DNA of 64,000 nt from Avena insularis (GCA_023614405.1 CM042689.1:328452305-328516304); one strand, 5' to 3'; shown: positions 1 to 10,330, counted from the first letter of the stretch. Notes: generated by a model not told the origin, from the sequence alone. Numbers and translations: made by a program.

Positions 1-2
1 TT

Positions 3-1361
3 GGCAAAGGAAAAGACAAAGGATTCCATGAAGACGAACAGGGTACTTTATGGTATGGAAAACGTATCTGCGTTCCGCAAGATCCGGAGCTTCGAAAACT
101 GATTTTACAAGAAGCACACAACTCACCATATTCCATTCATCCGGGTAACACCAAAATGTACATGGATATGAAGGAAAGATTTTGGTGGAATAATCTCAAG
201 AAATACATCGCCGAACATATTGCTTTGTGTGATGTATGTAGTAGAGTGAAAGCGGAACATCAGAAACCAGCAGGATTGCTACAACCACTACCTATTCCTG
301 ATTGGAAGTGGGACAAGATTGGCATGGAGTTCATCACCGGATTGCCAAGGACAAGGTCAGGTTATGATTCTATTTGGGTAGTAGTGGATCGCCTCACTAA
401 AGTGGCTCATTTCATACCCGTGAAGACAACCTATACAAGTGCTAAGTTAGCTAAGATTTATATGAATAGGATTGTATGTCTACATGGAGTACCCAAGAGT
501 ATTGTGTCTGATAGGGGAACTCAGTTCACTTCTCATTTTTGGAGGCAATTACATGAGTCATTAGGAACGAGGTTGGAATTCAGCACTACTTTTCATCCTC
601 AGACTGATGGACAGACAGAAAGGACCAACCAAATTCTTGAAGATATGTTGAGGGCATGTGCCCTAGACTATGGAGCCAGTTGGGATGAAAGTCTGCCTTA
701 CGCATAATTCTCTTACAATAACAGCTATCAAGCCAGTATTGAGATGGCACCGTTTGAGTTTCTCTATGGGAGAAAGTGTACTACGCCATTGCTATGGAAT
801 GGTGTAGGAGAAAGGAACTTGTTTGGGCCAGAACTAATCAAAGAAGCTGAAGAGAAAGTCAAGCTTGTAAAGGACAGATTGAAGATAGCACAGTCCCGAC
901 AGAAAAGCTAAGCAGATCCTAAGCATAGAGAAGTCACCTATGAAGTGGGTGATGGAGCTTATCTTAGAGTGTCACCACTTCGTGGAGTGAAGAGATTTGG
1001 AGTAAAAGGAAAATTGGCCCCAAGATATGTTGGACCATTCAAGATTCTGAGTCGTAAAGGAGAAGTAGCTTATGAAATTGAATTGCCAGAATCATTGTCT
1101 GCAGTTCACAATGTATTTCATGTGAGTCAGTTAAAGAAATGCCATCCAGAGATGGAAGAGACTTCTCTGAAGGATACTATACCCTTGGAGGAGGTCCAAA
1201 TGGAAAGTGATCTCACTTATGAGGAAAAACCCATTAAGATTCTTGAGACTGCAGAAAGAGTTACTCGGACTAAGACTATCAAATTCCGCAAATTTAATGG
1301 AACCATTATTCCGAAGAAGAAGCAACATGGGAAAGAGAAGATGATCTTCGGAAAGACCACC
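3..1361 (+). pseudogene. pol: Chromovirus A1 integrase and C-terminal chromodomain region, broken
   Basis: The reading frame is open from the window edge. An HHCC zinc-binding module is visible (two His around 110-145, then CDVC near 229), followed by the integrase core with IVSDRGTQFTS and HPQTDGQTERTNQ carrying the second Asp and the Glu of the DDE triad. The first catalytic position reads GMEFITGLP (codon 327-329), whereas the sister copy A2 has GMDF, so the catalytic Asp is replaced by Glu. Stops interrupt the frame at 706-708 and 909-911. The downstream section (945-1361) is the integrase C-terminal domain and start of a chromodomain, where a 1-base deletion relative to A2 shifts the frame after TRTKTIKF. 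Element M then cuts the gene. Clearly a pseudogene. Confidence 0.9.
1275..1361 (+). repeat. 87-bp direct repeat flanking element M, left copy
   Basis: This stretch of the A1 chromodomain sequence is repeated, as far as I can read without change, on the other side of element M. Both copies carry the same A1-specific 1-base deletion, so the duplication arose after the frameshift and with or after M insertion. It is far longer than the 4-6 bp duplication made by an LTR-element integrase. Confidence 0.9.
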
Positions 1362-1363
1362 TG

Positions 1364-1856
1364 ACGAGGTTTAATCTCGTCAATGCCCATTGTTATGGAC
1401 TTGGGTTTTGGAGAAGATGGGGATGCTGGAGATCGTGGCACGGTTAACAGACAAGCAACCAGGGGACACGAGATTTACCCAGGTTCAGGCCCCCGGAGGG
1501 AAAACCCTACTCCTGCTTGTCTGCTCTTTGATTACGGCGGAACCGAAGGTTACAGGGTGCGCAGATTCGATCTGGTGTGGATGCGTGTGCGAAAGTATGA
1601 GTCGAGAGATCTAGGTCTAATGTGGGATTACCCCCTCGTTGGACCCTCCTAGCCTTTATATATGGGGAGGCTAGGTCTCAGGTACCGACACGAGTAGGTT
1701 ACAAGTTGTATTCAAACTCTAGTCTTGCTCTCCAAGGATCCGAAGACGTCATGGGCCTTGGCCACCCGAAAATCGTCATGGGCCAGCGTATGTCTGCCGT
1801 GGGCCTTCCTTGGGCTGGACTAGGTATGCTGAAGTTACGTACCCGTAGGGTATAAC
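1364..1856 (+). repeat. Element M, left terminal repeat
   Basis: This repeat is colinear with 3947-4426, with scattered substitutions and small indels (for example an extra GG near 1498 and differences around 1530-1560). A TATA-like CTTTATATATGG lies at about 1655-1666. The first bases form a short inverted repeat, GACGAG ... CTCGTC. The amount of divergence suggests M is not very recent. Confidence 0.85.
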
Positions 1857-2589
1857 CATGTCAGTAGCCCGGTGATCGGTGAATCGTGGATTCGGTGAGG
1901 ACTCTTCAATCCTTCGGGTGCAACTCTCTTTCAAGAGAATGTGTAGGGATTGTTGATACGTGTGCGACTCTCTGGCGTATCGAAATCGATTAAGCATCTT
2001 AGGACAAAACAACACGATCTTCTTCAGGTTCGAGTCCCTCGACTCGAACCCGGAACATATGCTGGCATAATTCGACTCAGGCCGCGGAGGACTTACAGGA
2101 GTGGAATTCCAGTGATTTTAAATGATGTACCCAACGCGTCCGTCGGGATTTTTCATCGTACCTGCTGGTACGGATTCATACTAGCAGAGCGCAGTCAGGT
2201 GCGTTGCCAGGCCATCAGATGATATCTGTAGGTCTTATCTTTGTGTCGCAGACACAGCATCCGAATGTTTGTCACCGCGGAGGTGCTTCGGGTGGCCAAG
2301 GAGATTTGTTGCTCACTCAGCATTTTGTTGGGGCAGAGTTGCCAAAAAGTTTTTGCGTGCTGATCCGGAAGATCACAGTCGAAGATTTCATAGGGTGCGC
2401 GACCAGCGCTCCCTATGGGAGTAGCCCAGTGTAGTGTCTCGTGAACTCGGCGGAGACTTTAGTGCAAGCATTGCTCAGTTGTTTAGTCCGTAGGACTCAA
2501 AAAATTTCGGATGCTTAAATCCTTCCTCCCTATGGGAGTAGTCCCTGAGTCCGTAGTGGAGTCGCAGACTCGACGTAGGGCTCAGAGAA
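1857..2589 (+). other. Element M internal leader, no coding sequence seen
   Basis: This is non-coding sequence between the left repeat and the M ORF. It contains a strong hairpin (annotated separately) and AG dinucleotides after pyrimidine runs, such as CTTTCAG at 2609-2615, that could be splice acceptors. I see no primer site that I recognise. Confidence 0.5.
2027..2050 (+). other. Perfect 9-bp hairpin resembling a tRNA T-arm
   Basis: GGTTCGAGT and ACTCGAACC form perfect arms around a 6-base loop CCCTCG. The left arm recalls the T-arm/B-box of tRNA genes, but no A-box or cloverleaf is present around it. It may be a structured RNA element in the leader of M. Confidence 0.6.
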
Positions 2590-3306
2590 GTGCTTTGTCT
2601 TCATTTGTCTTTCAGGTGCGCGGCCAGCGCTGACGTTTGGAAATCCAAAGCAGATCGTGGTGCAGCCAGAGAGGAGTATTTGATGGCGGAGCTGGGTCGG
2701 CTGTCCGAGCAGCTGCAATGTAAGTTGATCCTTCTTTCGGGCTGTAGCTCAGTTCTTCGGGTGAGCCTGCTGGCCTTACTCTTGTTTTGTGCGGTTGTCG
2801 CAGGTGCCAATCTTGCTCCGAGGGAAGAAAAGGAGCGTATTGCTGTTCGAGTCAATTGCTTGACTCAACAGGACATGGAGGCCGGTGGCTTCTTCTGGAT
2901 GGATCGTGATCGCGCCATAGTTCTGGCGACGGTGCAGGATCGTGTCTACCAGGTTTCGCGGGTGCTCCGCCAGGTGCAGACGTCGCTTTCCTCGGTGCTG
3001 CACGTCATGTTTCCGTTGGATGCCGTGCCAACGACCCTTGCAGGTCTTCTGATGAAGTTTCGGAGTGCCAGCAATGTCAAGGAGCTGGTGCGGCAGCAGC
3101 TCGTCACAGGGGTGAAGGCTGCCTTGTCTCTTGTGAGGGTGCACCGCCCTGATGTAGATTTGGCTGCTGTGGCGACTGGGCCACCTCCTCGACCAGATGG
3201 TGGCGAGTGGAATATGCATCCGCATTACGCGGCTGTAAGGCAGTATGCCAAACAGATTGTAGATTTGTTTGAGCAGTGTGCTCAGGTTATTCTTCAGAAT
3301 AGGTAG
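2590..3306 (+). CDS. Element M hypothetical protein, possibly with one in-frame intron
   Basis: The frame encodes 238 residues and is the only sizeable open frame in M. The part from about residue 75 on (IAVRVNCLTQQDMEAGG to the end) is rich in Val/Leu/Gln and predicted helical. It recalls the C-terminal domain of the large coiled-coil ORF found with grass Tat-type Gypsy elements; I recognise this only by general wording. Residues about 44-72 are a hydrophobic run that coincides with a possible 84-nt intron (GT at 2720-2721, GTTGTCGCAG ending at 2803). Because 84 is a multiple of three, the frame survives retention, so the apparent membrane segment may be intronic. The start is uncertain: the true first exon may begin upstream or at the acceptor near 2615. 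Function unknown. Confidence 0.5.
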   Translation: MLCLHLSFRCAASADVWKSKADRGAAREEYLMAELGRLSEQLQCKLILLSGCSSVLRVSLLALLLFCAVVAGANLAPREEKERIAVRVNCLTQQDMEAGGFFWMDRDRAIVLATVQDRVYQVSRVLRQVQTSLSSVLHVMFPLDAVPTTLAGLLMKFRSASNVKELVRQQLVTGVKAALSLVRVHRPDVDLAAVATGPPPRPDGGEWNMHPHYAAVRQYAKQIVDLFEQCAQVILQNR

Positions 3307-3549
3307 GACCTGAAAATAAACAGATAGATGTAAAATTTGTATATTGCGGCTGGGCGTGTATGTGCCCTTTGTTGTAAAGGTTCGCTTGTTTGCGAGCACG
3401 CAGTGCTTTGATTTAGTACGTGCCCTTTTCGTTTGCCTGACGTGGTCAGCTACTCAGGTGTACATGTTTTGTCCTCAGTCGATGAAATCGTGAGGTGGGG
3501 GGAGCCCCCGGATGCGTATGTAGCATGTAATAAAGTTGCAGAGAAATAG
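3307..3549 (+). other. Element M region 3' of its ORF, with a purine run
   Basis: Non-coding. A purine-rich run GAGGTGGGGGGAG (about 3492-3504) could be a polypurine tract, but it lies about 440 bp before the right terminal repeat rather than next to it. Nothing else is recognised. Confidence 0.4.
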
Positions 3550-3946
3550 TCAACCGAAGGTTGGGGGCGAGACACTTAGCTTTATTGGTAGTTGTCGTGG
3601 ACGGAGTCGACGCGGTAGCGGGTCACACGGCGGACGTAGTCGACGCGGCGGACCACGGTCATAGCCGCGACGGGTTCCTGGGATCGATGGCGGCAGCGAA
3701 TTCCGCATCCGAAGATTGTCGCGGTCGAAGACCGCACGGGGTCGCCACATCCGAAGGATGTATCGGGTCATCCCAGCCGAAAACCGCATTGGGTCGCCGA
3801 TGTCGAGGGAGCCCCCGAGTCATGGTCGCTGAAGCCGATGCGGCCAGTTGCCGCAATCGAAGATCGCGTCGGGTCGCCGCATCCGAAAGATGCAGTGGAT
3901 CACCACAGCTGAAGGCCGCAGCGGTTCCCACAGACGGCGCCAATTC
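3550..3946 (+). repeat. GC-rich degenerate tandem repeats in element M
   Basis: A loosely repeated motif of roughly 40 bp built from phrases such as GGTCGCCGCATCCGAA and GTCGAAGACCGC occurs several times with heavy divergence. It stays open in several frames because of base composition, not coding. It ends directly at the right terminal repeat. Confidence 0.6.
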
Positions 3947-4426
3947 ACGAGGTTTAATCTCGTCAATGCCCATTGTTATGGACTTGGGTTTTGGAGAAGA
4001 TGGGGATGCTGGAGATCGTGGCACAGTTAACAGACAAGCAACCAGGGGACACGAGATTTACCCAGGTTCAGGCCCCGGAAAACCCTACTCTGCTTGTCCG
4101 CTCTTTGATTACGGTGAACGAAGGTTCTGAGGTGCGCAGATTCGATCTGGCGTGGATGCGTGTGCGAAAGTATGAGTCGAGAGATCTAGGTCTATTGTGG
4201 GATTACCCCCTCGTTGGACCCTCCTAGCCTTTATATATGGGGAGGCTAGGTCTCGAATACCGAGTAGGTTACAAGTTGTATTCAAACTCTAGTCTTGCTC
4301 TCCAAGGATCCGAAGACGTCATGGGCCATGGCCACCCGAAAATCTTCATGGGCCAGCGTATGTCTGCCGTGGGCCTTCCTTGGGCTGGACTAGGTATGCT
4401 GAAGTTACGTACCCGTAGGGTATAAC
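3947..4426 (+). repeat. Element M, right terminal repeat
   Basis: This is the second copy of the terminal repeat, about 480 bp, ending in GGGTATAAC. Its last two bases AC are shared with the start of the 87-bp flanking repeat, so the end is uncertain by 2 bp. Confidence 0.85.
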
Positions 4427-4511
4427 TATCAAATTCCGCAAATTTAATGGAACCATTATTCCGAAGAAGAAGCAACATGGGAAAGAGAAGATGATCTTCG
4501 GAAAGACCACC
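4425..4511 (+). repeat. 87-bp direct repeat flanking element M, right copy
   Basis: This copy of 1275-1361 resumes the A1 pol sequence, which then continues with CTCACCTATTTGCTAGCC exactly as in the sister element A2. That marks this side as the natural continuation of A1. Confidence 0.9.
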
Positions 4512-4535
4512 CTCACCTATTTGCTAGCCAATCCG

Positions 4536-4573
4536 AATCTCGAGGGCGAGATTCACCTTAAGGGGGTTAGATT
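4536..4573 (+). promoter_or_regulatory. A1 pre-LTR hairpin and polypurine tract
   Basis: AATCTCG-AGGG-CGAGATT (4536-4553) is a perfect 7-bp hairpin. It is followed by a purine-rich stretch, AAGGGGGTTAG, directly before the LTR. The purine run is the expected primer for plus-strand synthesis. The same hairpin-plus-PPT arrangement is found in A2 and in the B elements. Confidence 0.75.
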
Positions 4574-5313
4574 TGTAACATCCCTAAAATCATGTTTTCA
4601 AAGTTTTGCATATCATCCATGCATGCATGATCATTTTAGGTTCATTTTCAAAGTTATTACAAAAACAGAAGCATTTGTATGCTTATTATTTTATGTAAGC
4701 AAAGCATTGATCCAATGCTACTCTCTAGTGAGAGAATATTTGTTTTAAAACCAATATGGTTTTTTCATGGGATTGGTTTGGTTGTGTCCAAAGCTTGGAC
4801 AAATATTTCAAAACAAAATATGGTTTTAAAACCATTTTCATATCTTTATTACATCATGTGTAAAAGCACTCTTTTATTTTTTTAAAACTCCAAAGGAACC
4901 AAGCAAGTCTGGTGAAACAGCATGGTTTTATACTAAAAAATGTGCAGGTTTCATTTTACAAAAATCCAGAACAAGTTTGAAATCAAACACATTTGAAATC
5001 ATTTGAATTTGTTTCCTGAAAATCGAAACAGAAAAAGAAAAGGAGTTAAGAAATGGAAAAAGTCCGGCGCCAGTCTTCCAGCCCAACAGCAGACCCAGCC
5101 CACTAAGCCCACCTGGGGGTTTTCCCTCTCTCTCTCTCACGCAACGCAGACTTACCCCGTAGTCACTGATCGGTGGACCCTCTCCACATCAGCATCTTCT
5201 TCCCCAAACTTTGCGCGTAGACGCCGTCGCCGCTGTTTCCTCCCCCTTCATTGCCGCAAATTAAGCCGCTTAATTCCCATTGAATCACTGAGTAATTGGC
5301 GCCCCTGCTCTGG

Positions 5314-5322
5314 CTACTTAAT
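5314..5322 (+). promoter_or_regulatory. A1 LTR candidate core promoter CTACTTAAT
   Basis: This TATA-like motif lies just upstream of a C/T-rich leader. The same CTACTTAA core occurs at the equivalent place in A2 (42074-42083) and, on the - strand, in the three B1 LTRs. Conservation across families supports a promoter role; the start site itself is not known. Confidence 0.5.
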
Positions 5323-5435
5323 CCCCTCCCCTCTCCGCATCTTTCCCCTCACACCACTCGCTCTCTCTGCCACCAGGCTGCCTCAATTTCGCATTGCATC
5401 GCCGCAGACAGAACCAACTCCGGCGACTGATTCCG

Positions 5436-5437
5436 GT
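5436..5437 (+). promoter_or_regulatory. A1 LTR candidate splice donor
   Basis: CCG|GTGAGA follows CTCCGGCGACTGATT. The homologous sites are GAG|GTAAGC in A2 and CTG|GTAAGT or CAG|GTAG in B elements. It lies about 120 bp after the candidate core promoter. Confidence 0.5.
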
Positions 5438-7778
5438 GAGACGCGTGCCCCCCTTTGCCTCTGCTTTCAAACAAGCACAACCAGCATGTTCTGGCGCATC
5501 TCCTAATACTTTTCTTTTGCCTTCTCGTGACCCAGGTCGTCGACTCCGTCCACCTCTGCAAACAACAGAGCCGCCGCTCAACTCTGACGAGGAATACCGG
5601 TAACCTCCGAGCGCCCTTTGCTTCCTCTTTGACCCTGTCATGTTCGCCACAACCTTGTGCATCCTTTGACACCACTGGTTCGTGCTAGGGCGGTCCACAT
5701 CATCGGCAACAACTCCATCCGCAAACACCCGACGCCGCCAGCAACTCCGACGAGGTCCTGCCGCTGTGTCCGTGCGCCCCTGTCTCTCCCTCGACCACCT
5801 CGAGCACCGCAGCGACCACGCGAACACATTAAGCATCTTCACTCCTCCCCGCGCGACCTAAATCGCTGGCAACCTCTCTGACAGAGCGCGCCGCCGCCAC
5901 TTGCCGCCGCTAGCGCCGCCCCGCTATGGTCGCTTGATCAGTAGCCGTAGGATCTAGATCCAGCGCTTAAGATTAGATCTGAAGCGAAGCGGTATGTGTC
6001 GATCTGGACCGTGCGTGTTAAGTTAGATCTAACGGCCCGCGAGTGTGATCCGGTGTGAAACGGTATCAGCCAATCAGACGCTGCCGCGTGGCCAGTTCTT
6101 TGTTTTAAAAATCTGAATTAGATCTATTAAGGATTCAAACTTGCAAAATTCATAACTTTTGTTCCACATGTTCAAATTTTACAAATTTTATATCATTGGA
6201 ATCAGGAGAAACAATTCTATCTGTTTATGCAATGTGTTTAATGTTTTGCCTCTGTAAAAATGGTTATTTTTGCAGAGACATTTGTAGGCTTAATTTGAGT
6301 ATGGAAATTATTTGAAAAATGTTTTAAAGATCAAATAAAGTTTATTTTGAGTATCTTGGTCTTGTTTATGTTTCAGTACTGTATACTTGTCTTGTTTGGT
6401 GTAGAAAAATCATCACATGGCATTTGCATACATTCATATATTTTTGTTTGTATATTTTGTTATGTGATTTTGGTGCCATTATTTTATGTGTAGATTTTGG
6501 TGCTAATAGTGATTGTGGTTGTGAAGATTGTTGCTACTCCCCAAACTATCAAGGCAAGTGGTGCTTCATGTTTCTATTCCAATATTTTTACCTATGCATT
6601 AGAAATATTTTGTATAGGACTTGCATGATTATTTTGCTAAGTATCTATATGCTATGCTTGGGAAATCCTAGTAGTTGTAGCAATGTTAGAATTTCCTTTA
6701 AGTTAAGATACTTGCTATTGCCATGCCTAGCCTAGCTAGTAGAAACCAAGGGTGGATTATATAATCATGCTATAAGAAATATTTCTAAGTCTTTGGACTT
6801 ATGTTTTGCTTAATAAAACAACTAAGTGAATGAAACACCTGGGTGGAATGTAAAGATTGGTTTGTGTTGAGTGGTTACACAAGGCCCATTTCTATGGTTT
6901 AACTTGTGTATCACACTTGTGGAAAGCCACCCAGGAACAAAGGGATTTGAGATGCCAAATTTAAGAAGCTTCTAGTGCAGCCACATGGCATTATGGGCTC
7001 TGCCTGGATCATATAGGTTGCAATAACTTAGCCATTTGGAAAGTTGGTGGTAGTGGGATGATAGGTTTGGAGCGCGTCCATTTGGTCTAAGGGAAGGCTT
7101 CTGAAAGGTCCTGTCTTGGTAAAAATCAAGTCTTGTGGGGAAAGTGCACAACCTCTGCAGATGGAAGAATCTAAGTACTTAGCCATGTCCCTGGTATTAG
7201 ACAACTTGAGCATCAAGGCATGGAAGCTATCAAGAATCTCCTCATCCCAATTTTCTAAGTTAAAACTTGTGGTTGAACAAGGGTGAAGGTTCACCAATTT
7301 CTATTGGTGGTTCCTTGGGAAAGTTTTGTCAAAGAAAAACTTAGTGTTTTCAACTAATAGGGAAAACCTATTTTGAGCAAAGCAAGCCTAAGCTACACTT
7401 CGCCAAATTCATATAGTATCTAGATGTTAGTATTCTAATAAGGTATCACTTGCCAATACTATTCCAATGTATTGACCCACTGTGGCTGTAACTTGTGATG
7501 TTGCAGGTTATTCTGATGATGATTAGGGGTTATGAGTCTACACTCAACATGCTTGCCTGTGGCACATGAAGATGAAGACTTATTTATATTGTTATGGTTA
7601 AACTCTTGTATTACGCCTTGCCATGGAGTTGTAAAAGACTATGTTTGTCTCTGGAATGATATGTAATAATGACCTTTGTTTCTGTGTACTTCATCTTAAA
7701 CTGTGGATGCTAGCATTGATCCAGGGACTAGCATTGCAATCACAGGGATCCTTACCTTTACAAGGGAGGGATCTTACA

Positions 7779-10254
7779 CAATTGATGACATCACTTGCAG
7801 TATTAAGAAAAGGTCTCCCAAGAATAATAGACATATTATCATGTTCAGGCATTTCAAGCACACCAAAATAAGTTAAGACAAAGAAATTATGAGCCACCTG
7901 AACAGGAACATCCTCACATATACCAACATGAATAGTGGTTGACTTATCAGCCATTTGCAAAGATATATCAGTTGGTATCAACTTTTCTAGCTGGAGTCTC
8001 TTGTAGAGAGAAAACGGCATAACACTAACTCCAGCTCCCAAATCACATAAAGCAGTTCTAACATAATTATTCTTAATAGAGCAAGGAATAGTTGGTATAC
8101 CTGGATCACCAAGTTTCTTTGGAACCTTACCATTGAAGGAATAATTAGCAAGCAAAGTAGAAATCTCCTTGTTAGGAATATTCCTTTCATAAGAGACTAT
8201 ATCCTTCATATACTTTGAATAAGGAGGCAACTTAATAGCATCAGTCAAAGGAATTTGCAAAAATAAAGGTTTTATCCACTCACAAAACTTGTTGTAGTGT
8301 TCTTCCTCCTTTGACTTGTGTTTCTTATTTGGAAAAGGCATAGATTTCTGCACCCAAGGTTCTCTATCACTACCATGTTTTTTAGCAATAAAATCTTCCT
8401 TAGTGTACCTAGTGTTCCAAGTGTGCTTCTCAGGTTCTTCCTCAACTTCCTCCTTATAAGGAGCATCATTTTTATCATTACCACTTTCAGTTTCAGCATC
8501 AGAGACAGATATACTATTAGGATCTATAGCAGGTTCAAGGGGTTCCTCAACTATTTTATGTTTCTTTTTCTTTCTCTTACAAGGACTACCACTACTTTCA
8601 CCTAGTTGAGAATCCTGCTCAATTCTTTTAGGGTGTCCTTTAGGATATAAAGGATCTTGAGTAGCTATACCACTCCTAGTTCTAATTCCATAAGCATGTT
8701 TATTTCCTGAGCCATTATCTAGCATATCATTTTGTACCTTAGCAAGTTGATCAATTTGGGTTTGAACCATTTGAAAGTGTTTACAAAGCATTTTAATATC
8801 ATTAGCAGTTCTTTCCACAATATCTTTCAACTCATTAATAGCTCTAGAGTTTTCCAATAAATGATTCTGAACTTGTTTATTAAAATTACCTTGTTTAACA
8901 ATAAATGTGTCAAGTTCCTCTAAGCATTGATCAGGAGGCTTACCATAGGGAATATCACCTTCATCAAAGTGGAGAGAGTGTACCTCAATAGTAGATGAGT
9001 GGGGAATCGTCTTACATAATTCTTCTATAGGAGGTAGATTCTTCACACCTTTAGGTCTAATACCTTTCTCCTTAAGACATTTCTTAGCTTCTTTCATCAC
9101 TTCATCATTTAATGCAATCATTCCCCTCTTCTTTGGTGTTGGTGTTGGAACTGGTTAAGGCGCAACAAGTTCAGGAGTAATAGGCTCAGGTGTATTTAGC
9201 TCAGTTGAAGTCCAATCATCATAATTCTTGCTTATTTTAGCCATTAATTCTTCAGCATCTGTAGGAGTTCTTTTCCTGAAAACACAATCAGCAAAGCTAT
9301 CTAGGTATGCCCTAGAATCATCAGTTAATCCATTATAATAAATATCAAGAAGCTCATTTTTAGGTAATGGACATCCAGGATGTGCATGAATCAAGGCATA
9401 GAACCTTGTCCATGACTCAGGCAATTACTCTTCTTCTCCCTATTTAAAATCAAAAAGTTTCTGCAAAGCAGCATGTCTAGCACTGGGAGGAAAATATTTC
9501 TGGAAGAAAGAAGCAATCAAACAATCAGGGCTATCAATGGAACCAGGAGGTAATCTATTAAACCAAGCTTTAGCTTCTCCTTTTAGTGAAAAAGGGAAGA
9601 TCTTAGTAACAAAGTACTTACACATATTAAAATCATCAGAGAATAAAGCACTCATAATAGAAAGCTCATTCATATGCGCCACAACACTCTCATTTTCAGT
9701 CCCACAAAAAGGTTCTTTCTCAACAATGTATAAATAGGATAAATCAAGAGAAAAATCATAATCTTCATCTTTAATATCTATGGGAGAAGTGGCAAACTTA
9801 GGATCAGAGGACAGTTAAGGAATAATGGTACGTCTCTCAAGGAGACTCCTAATAGCACTAGCACCATGTGTGTTTTGGCACTCTTCAATAAATTCATCAG
9901 TAAACTCAATGTAACCATCATTAATATCATATCTCTCACTAGACTCAGGTGAGATAATAGGTGTAACAATGTATTCACTTGGAGTTTCAGTATTTCCTAG
10001 ACTAGCCATAGTAGCATCTAGGAAAGGACCTAATGAACCACTCGCCTCAAGCACGGTAGAAGTAACATCATGAGTATTAGAAAGAGTTTTAGATTCAGCA
10101 GTAGTAGCAGTGTGTGTAGCATGAGTATGTGGTGGTGTAACAAGCTTACGTATTATAGACGGTGAATCAAGAGCAGCAAAGGTGTTTAGGACTGTACCTC
10201 TTCTTGTAGTGGATGGTAAAATAGGAAACTTTCCATCACGAGACTTCCCCATGA
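7779..10254 (-). pseudogene. gag: Athila-like gag-protease polyprotein, broken by stops and truncated
   Basis: The start chosen is MGKSRDGKF at 10254, shortly after the primer site. One frame runs the whole length but is interrupted by stops near 9815, 9440, 9425 and 9155. The middle carries a gag core (FSLKGEAKAWFNRLPPGS), typical of Athila/retrotransposon gag proteins. The protease follows: DLGAGVSVMPFSLY replaces the usual D-[ST]-G-A motif, and IILGRPFL is the conserved C-terminal flap/ILGRPF motif. Sequence homologous to the family ends where the A1 LTR begins, so reverse transcriptase and integrase are missing here. At least some stops (for example CAA to TAA before PVPTPTP) fit C-to-T decay of methylated DNA. 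Not a host gene. Confidence 0.88.
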
Positions 10255-10312
10255 TGAAAGGAGTAGCAGTGAACAATAATAGATCCAAGTGAAATTACAA
10301 ATAAAGCTATGC

Positions 10313-10330
10313 TCCCCGGCAACAGCACCA
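10313..10330 (-). promoter_or_regulatory. S1 primer binding site
   Basis: On the - strand the site reads TGGTGCTGTTGCCGGGGA, close to the TGGCGCCGTTGCCGGGGA site of Athila-type elements. It stands between the LTR and the gag start, as expected. Confidence 0.8.

Larger units (their letters stand above)
1362..4424 (+). mobile_element. M: short non-autonomous LTR-like element
   Basis: This 3.06-kb insertion has direct terminal repeats of about 490 and 480 bp and one internal ORF of unknown function. No reverse transcriptase, integrase or protease is visible. The repeats begin near ACGAGGTTTAATCTCGTC and end in GGGTATAAC, without an obvious TG...CA. I see no clear tRNA primer site after the left repeat and no purine tract directly before the right one. 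Size and composition resemble short Triticeae LARD/Morgane-like elements, but that name is a guess. It splits the chromodomain of A1. Confidence 0.75.
1..7778 (+). mobile_element. A1: 3' part of a chromodomain Ty3/Gypsy element
   Basis: The left side of the window enters the integrase region of pol, runs through a chromodomain-like tail and a polypurine tract, and ends in a 3.2-kb LTR whose last bases are GGGATCTTACA. The 5' LTR, gag and reverse transcriptase lie outside the window. The order integrase-chromodomain-PPT-LTR is that of plant chromoviruses, probably the Tekay/Del branch (inference from the integrase wording). It is interrupted by element M. On its right it abuts the protease-coding sequence of an Athila-like element, which it presumably disrupted; the 5 bases CAATT at 7779-7783 would be the right-hand target duplication, but the left copy is off-window. 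Confidence 0.9.
4574..7778 (+). repeat. A1 3' LTR (3.2 kb)
   Basis: The LTR begins TGTAACATCCC and ends GGGATCTTACA, matching the ends of both A2 LTRs. It has an AT-rich first third, a GC- and pyrimidine-rich leader (about 5050-5950) and an AT-rich last half. Short open frames in the leader (for example 5003-5506) show no protein similarity I recognise and are composition effects. The last half is homologous, in reverse, to the terminal half of the B-family LTRs. Confidence 0.9.

Noticed and set aside
2027..2050. A tRNA gene
   Set aside because: Only a T-arm-like hairpin is present; no acceptor, D or anticodon stems can be built around it.
5003..5881. A proline/arginine-rich gene in the A1 LTR
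   Set aside because: The frame is not kept in the homologous A2 leader (41820-42600) and lies in the untranslated leader region.
7779..9121. A possible host aspartic protease gene
   Set aside because: The DLGAGVSVMP/ILGRPFL protein is the protease of an Athila-like element: same frame as gag, primer site and LTR adjacent, and truncated by A1.
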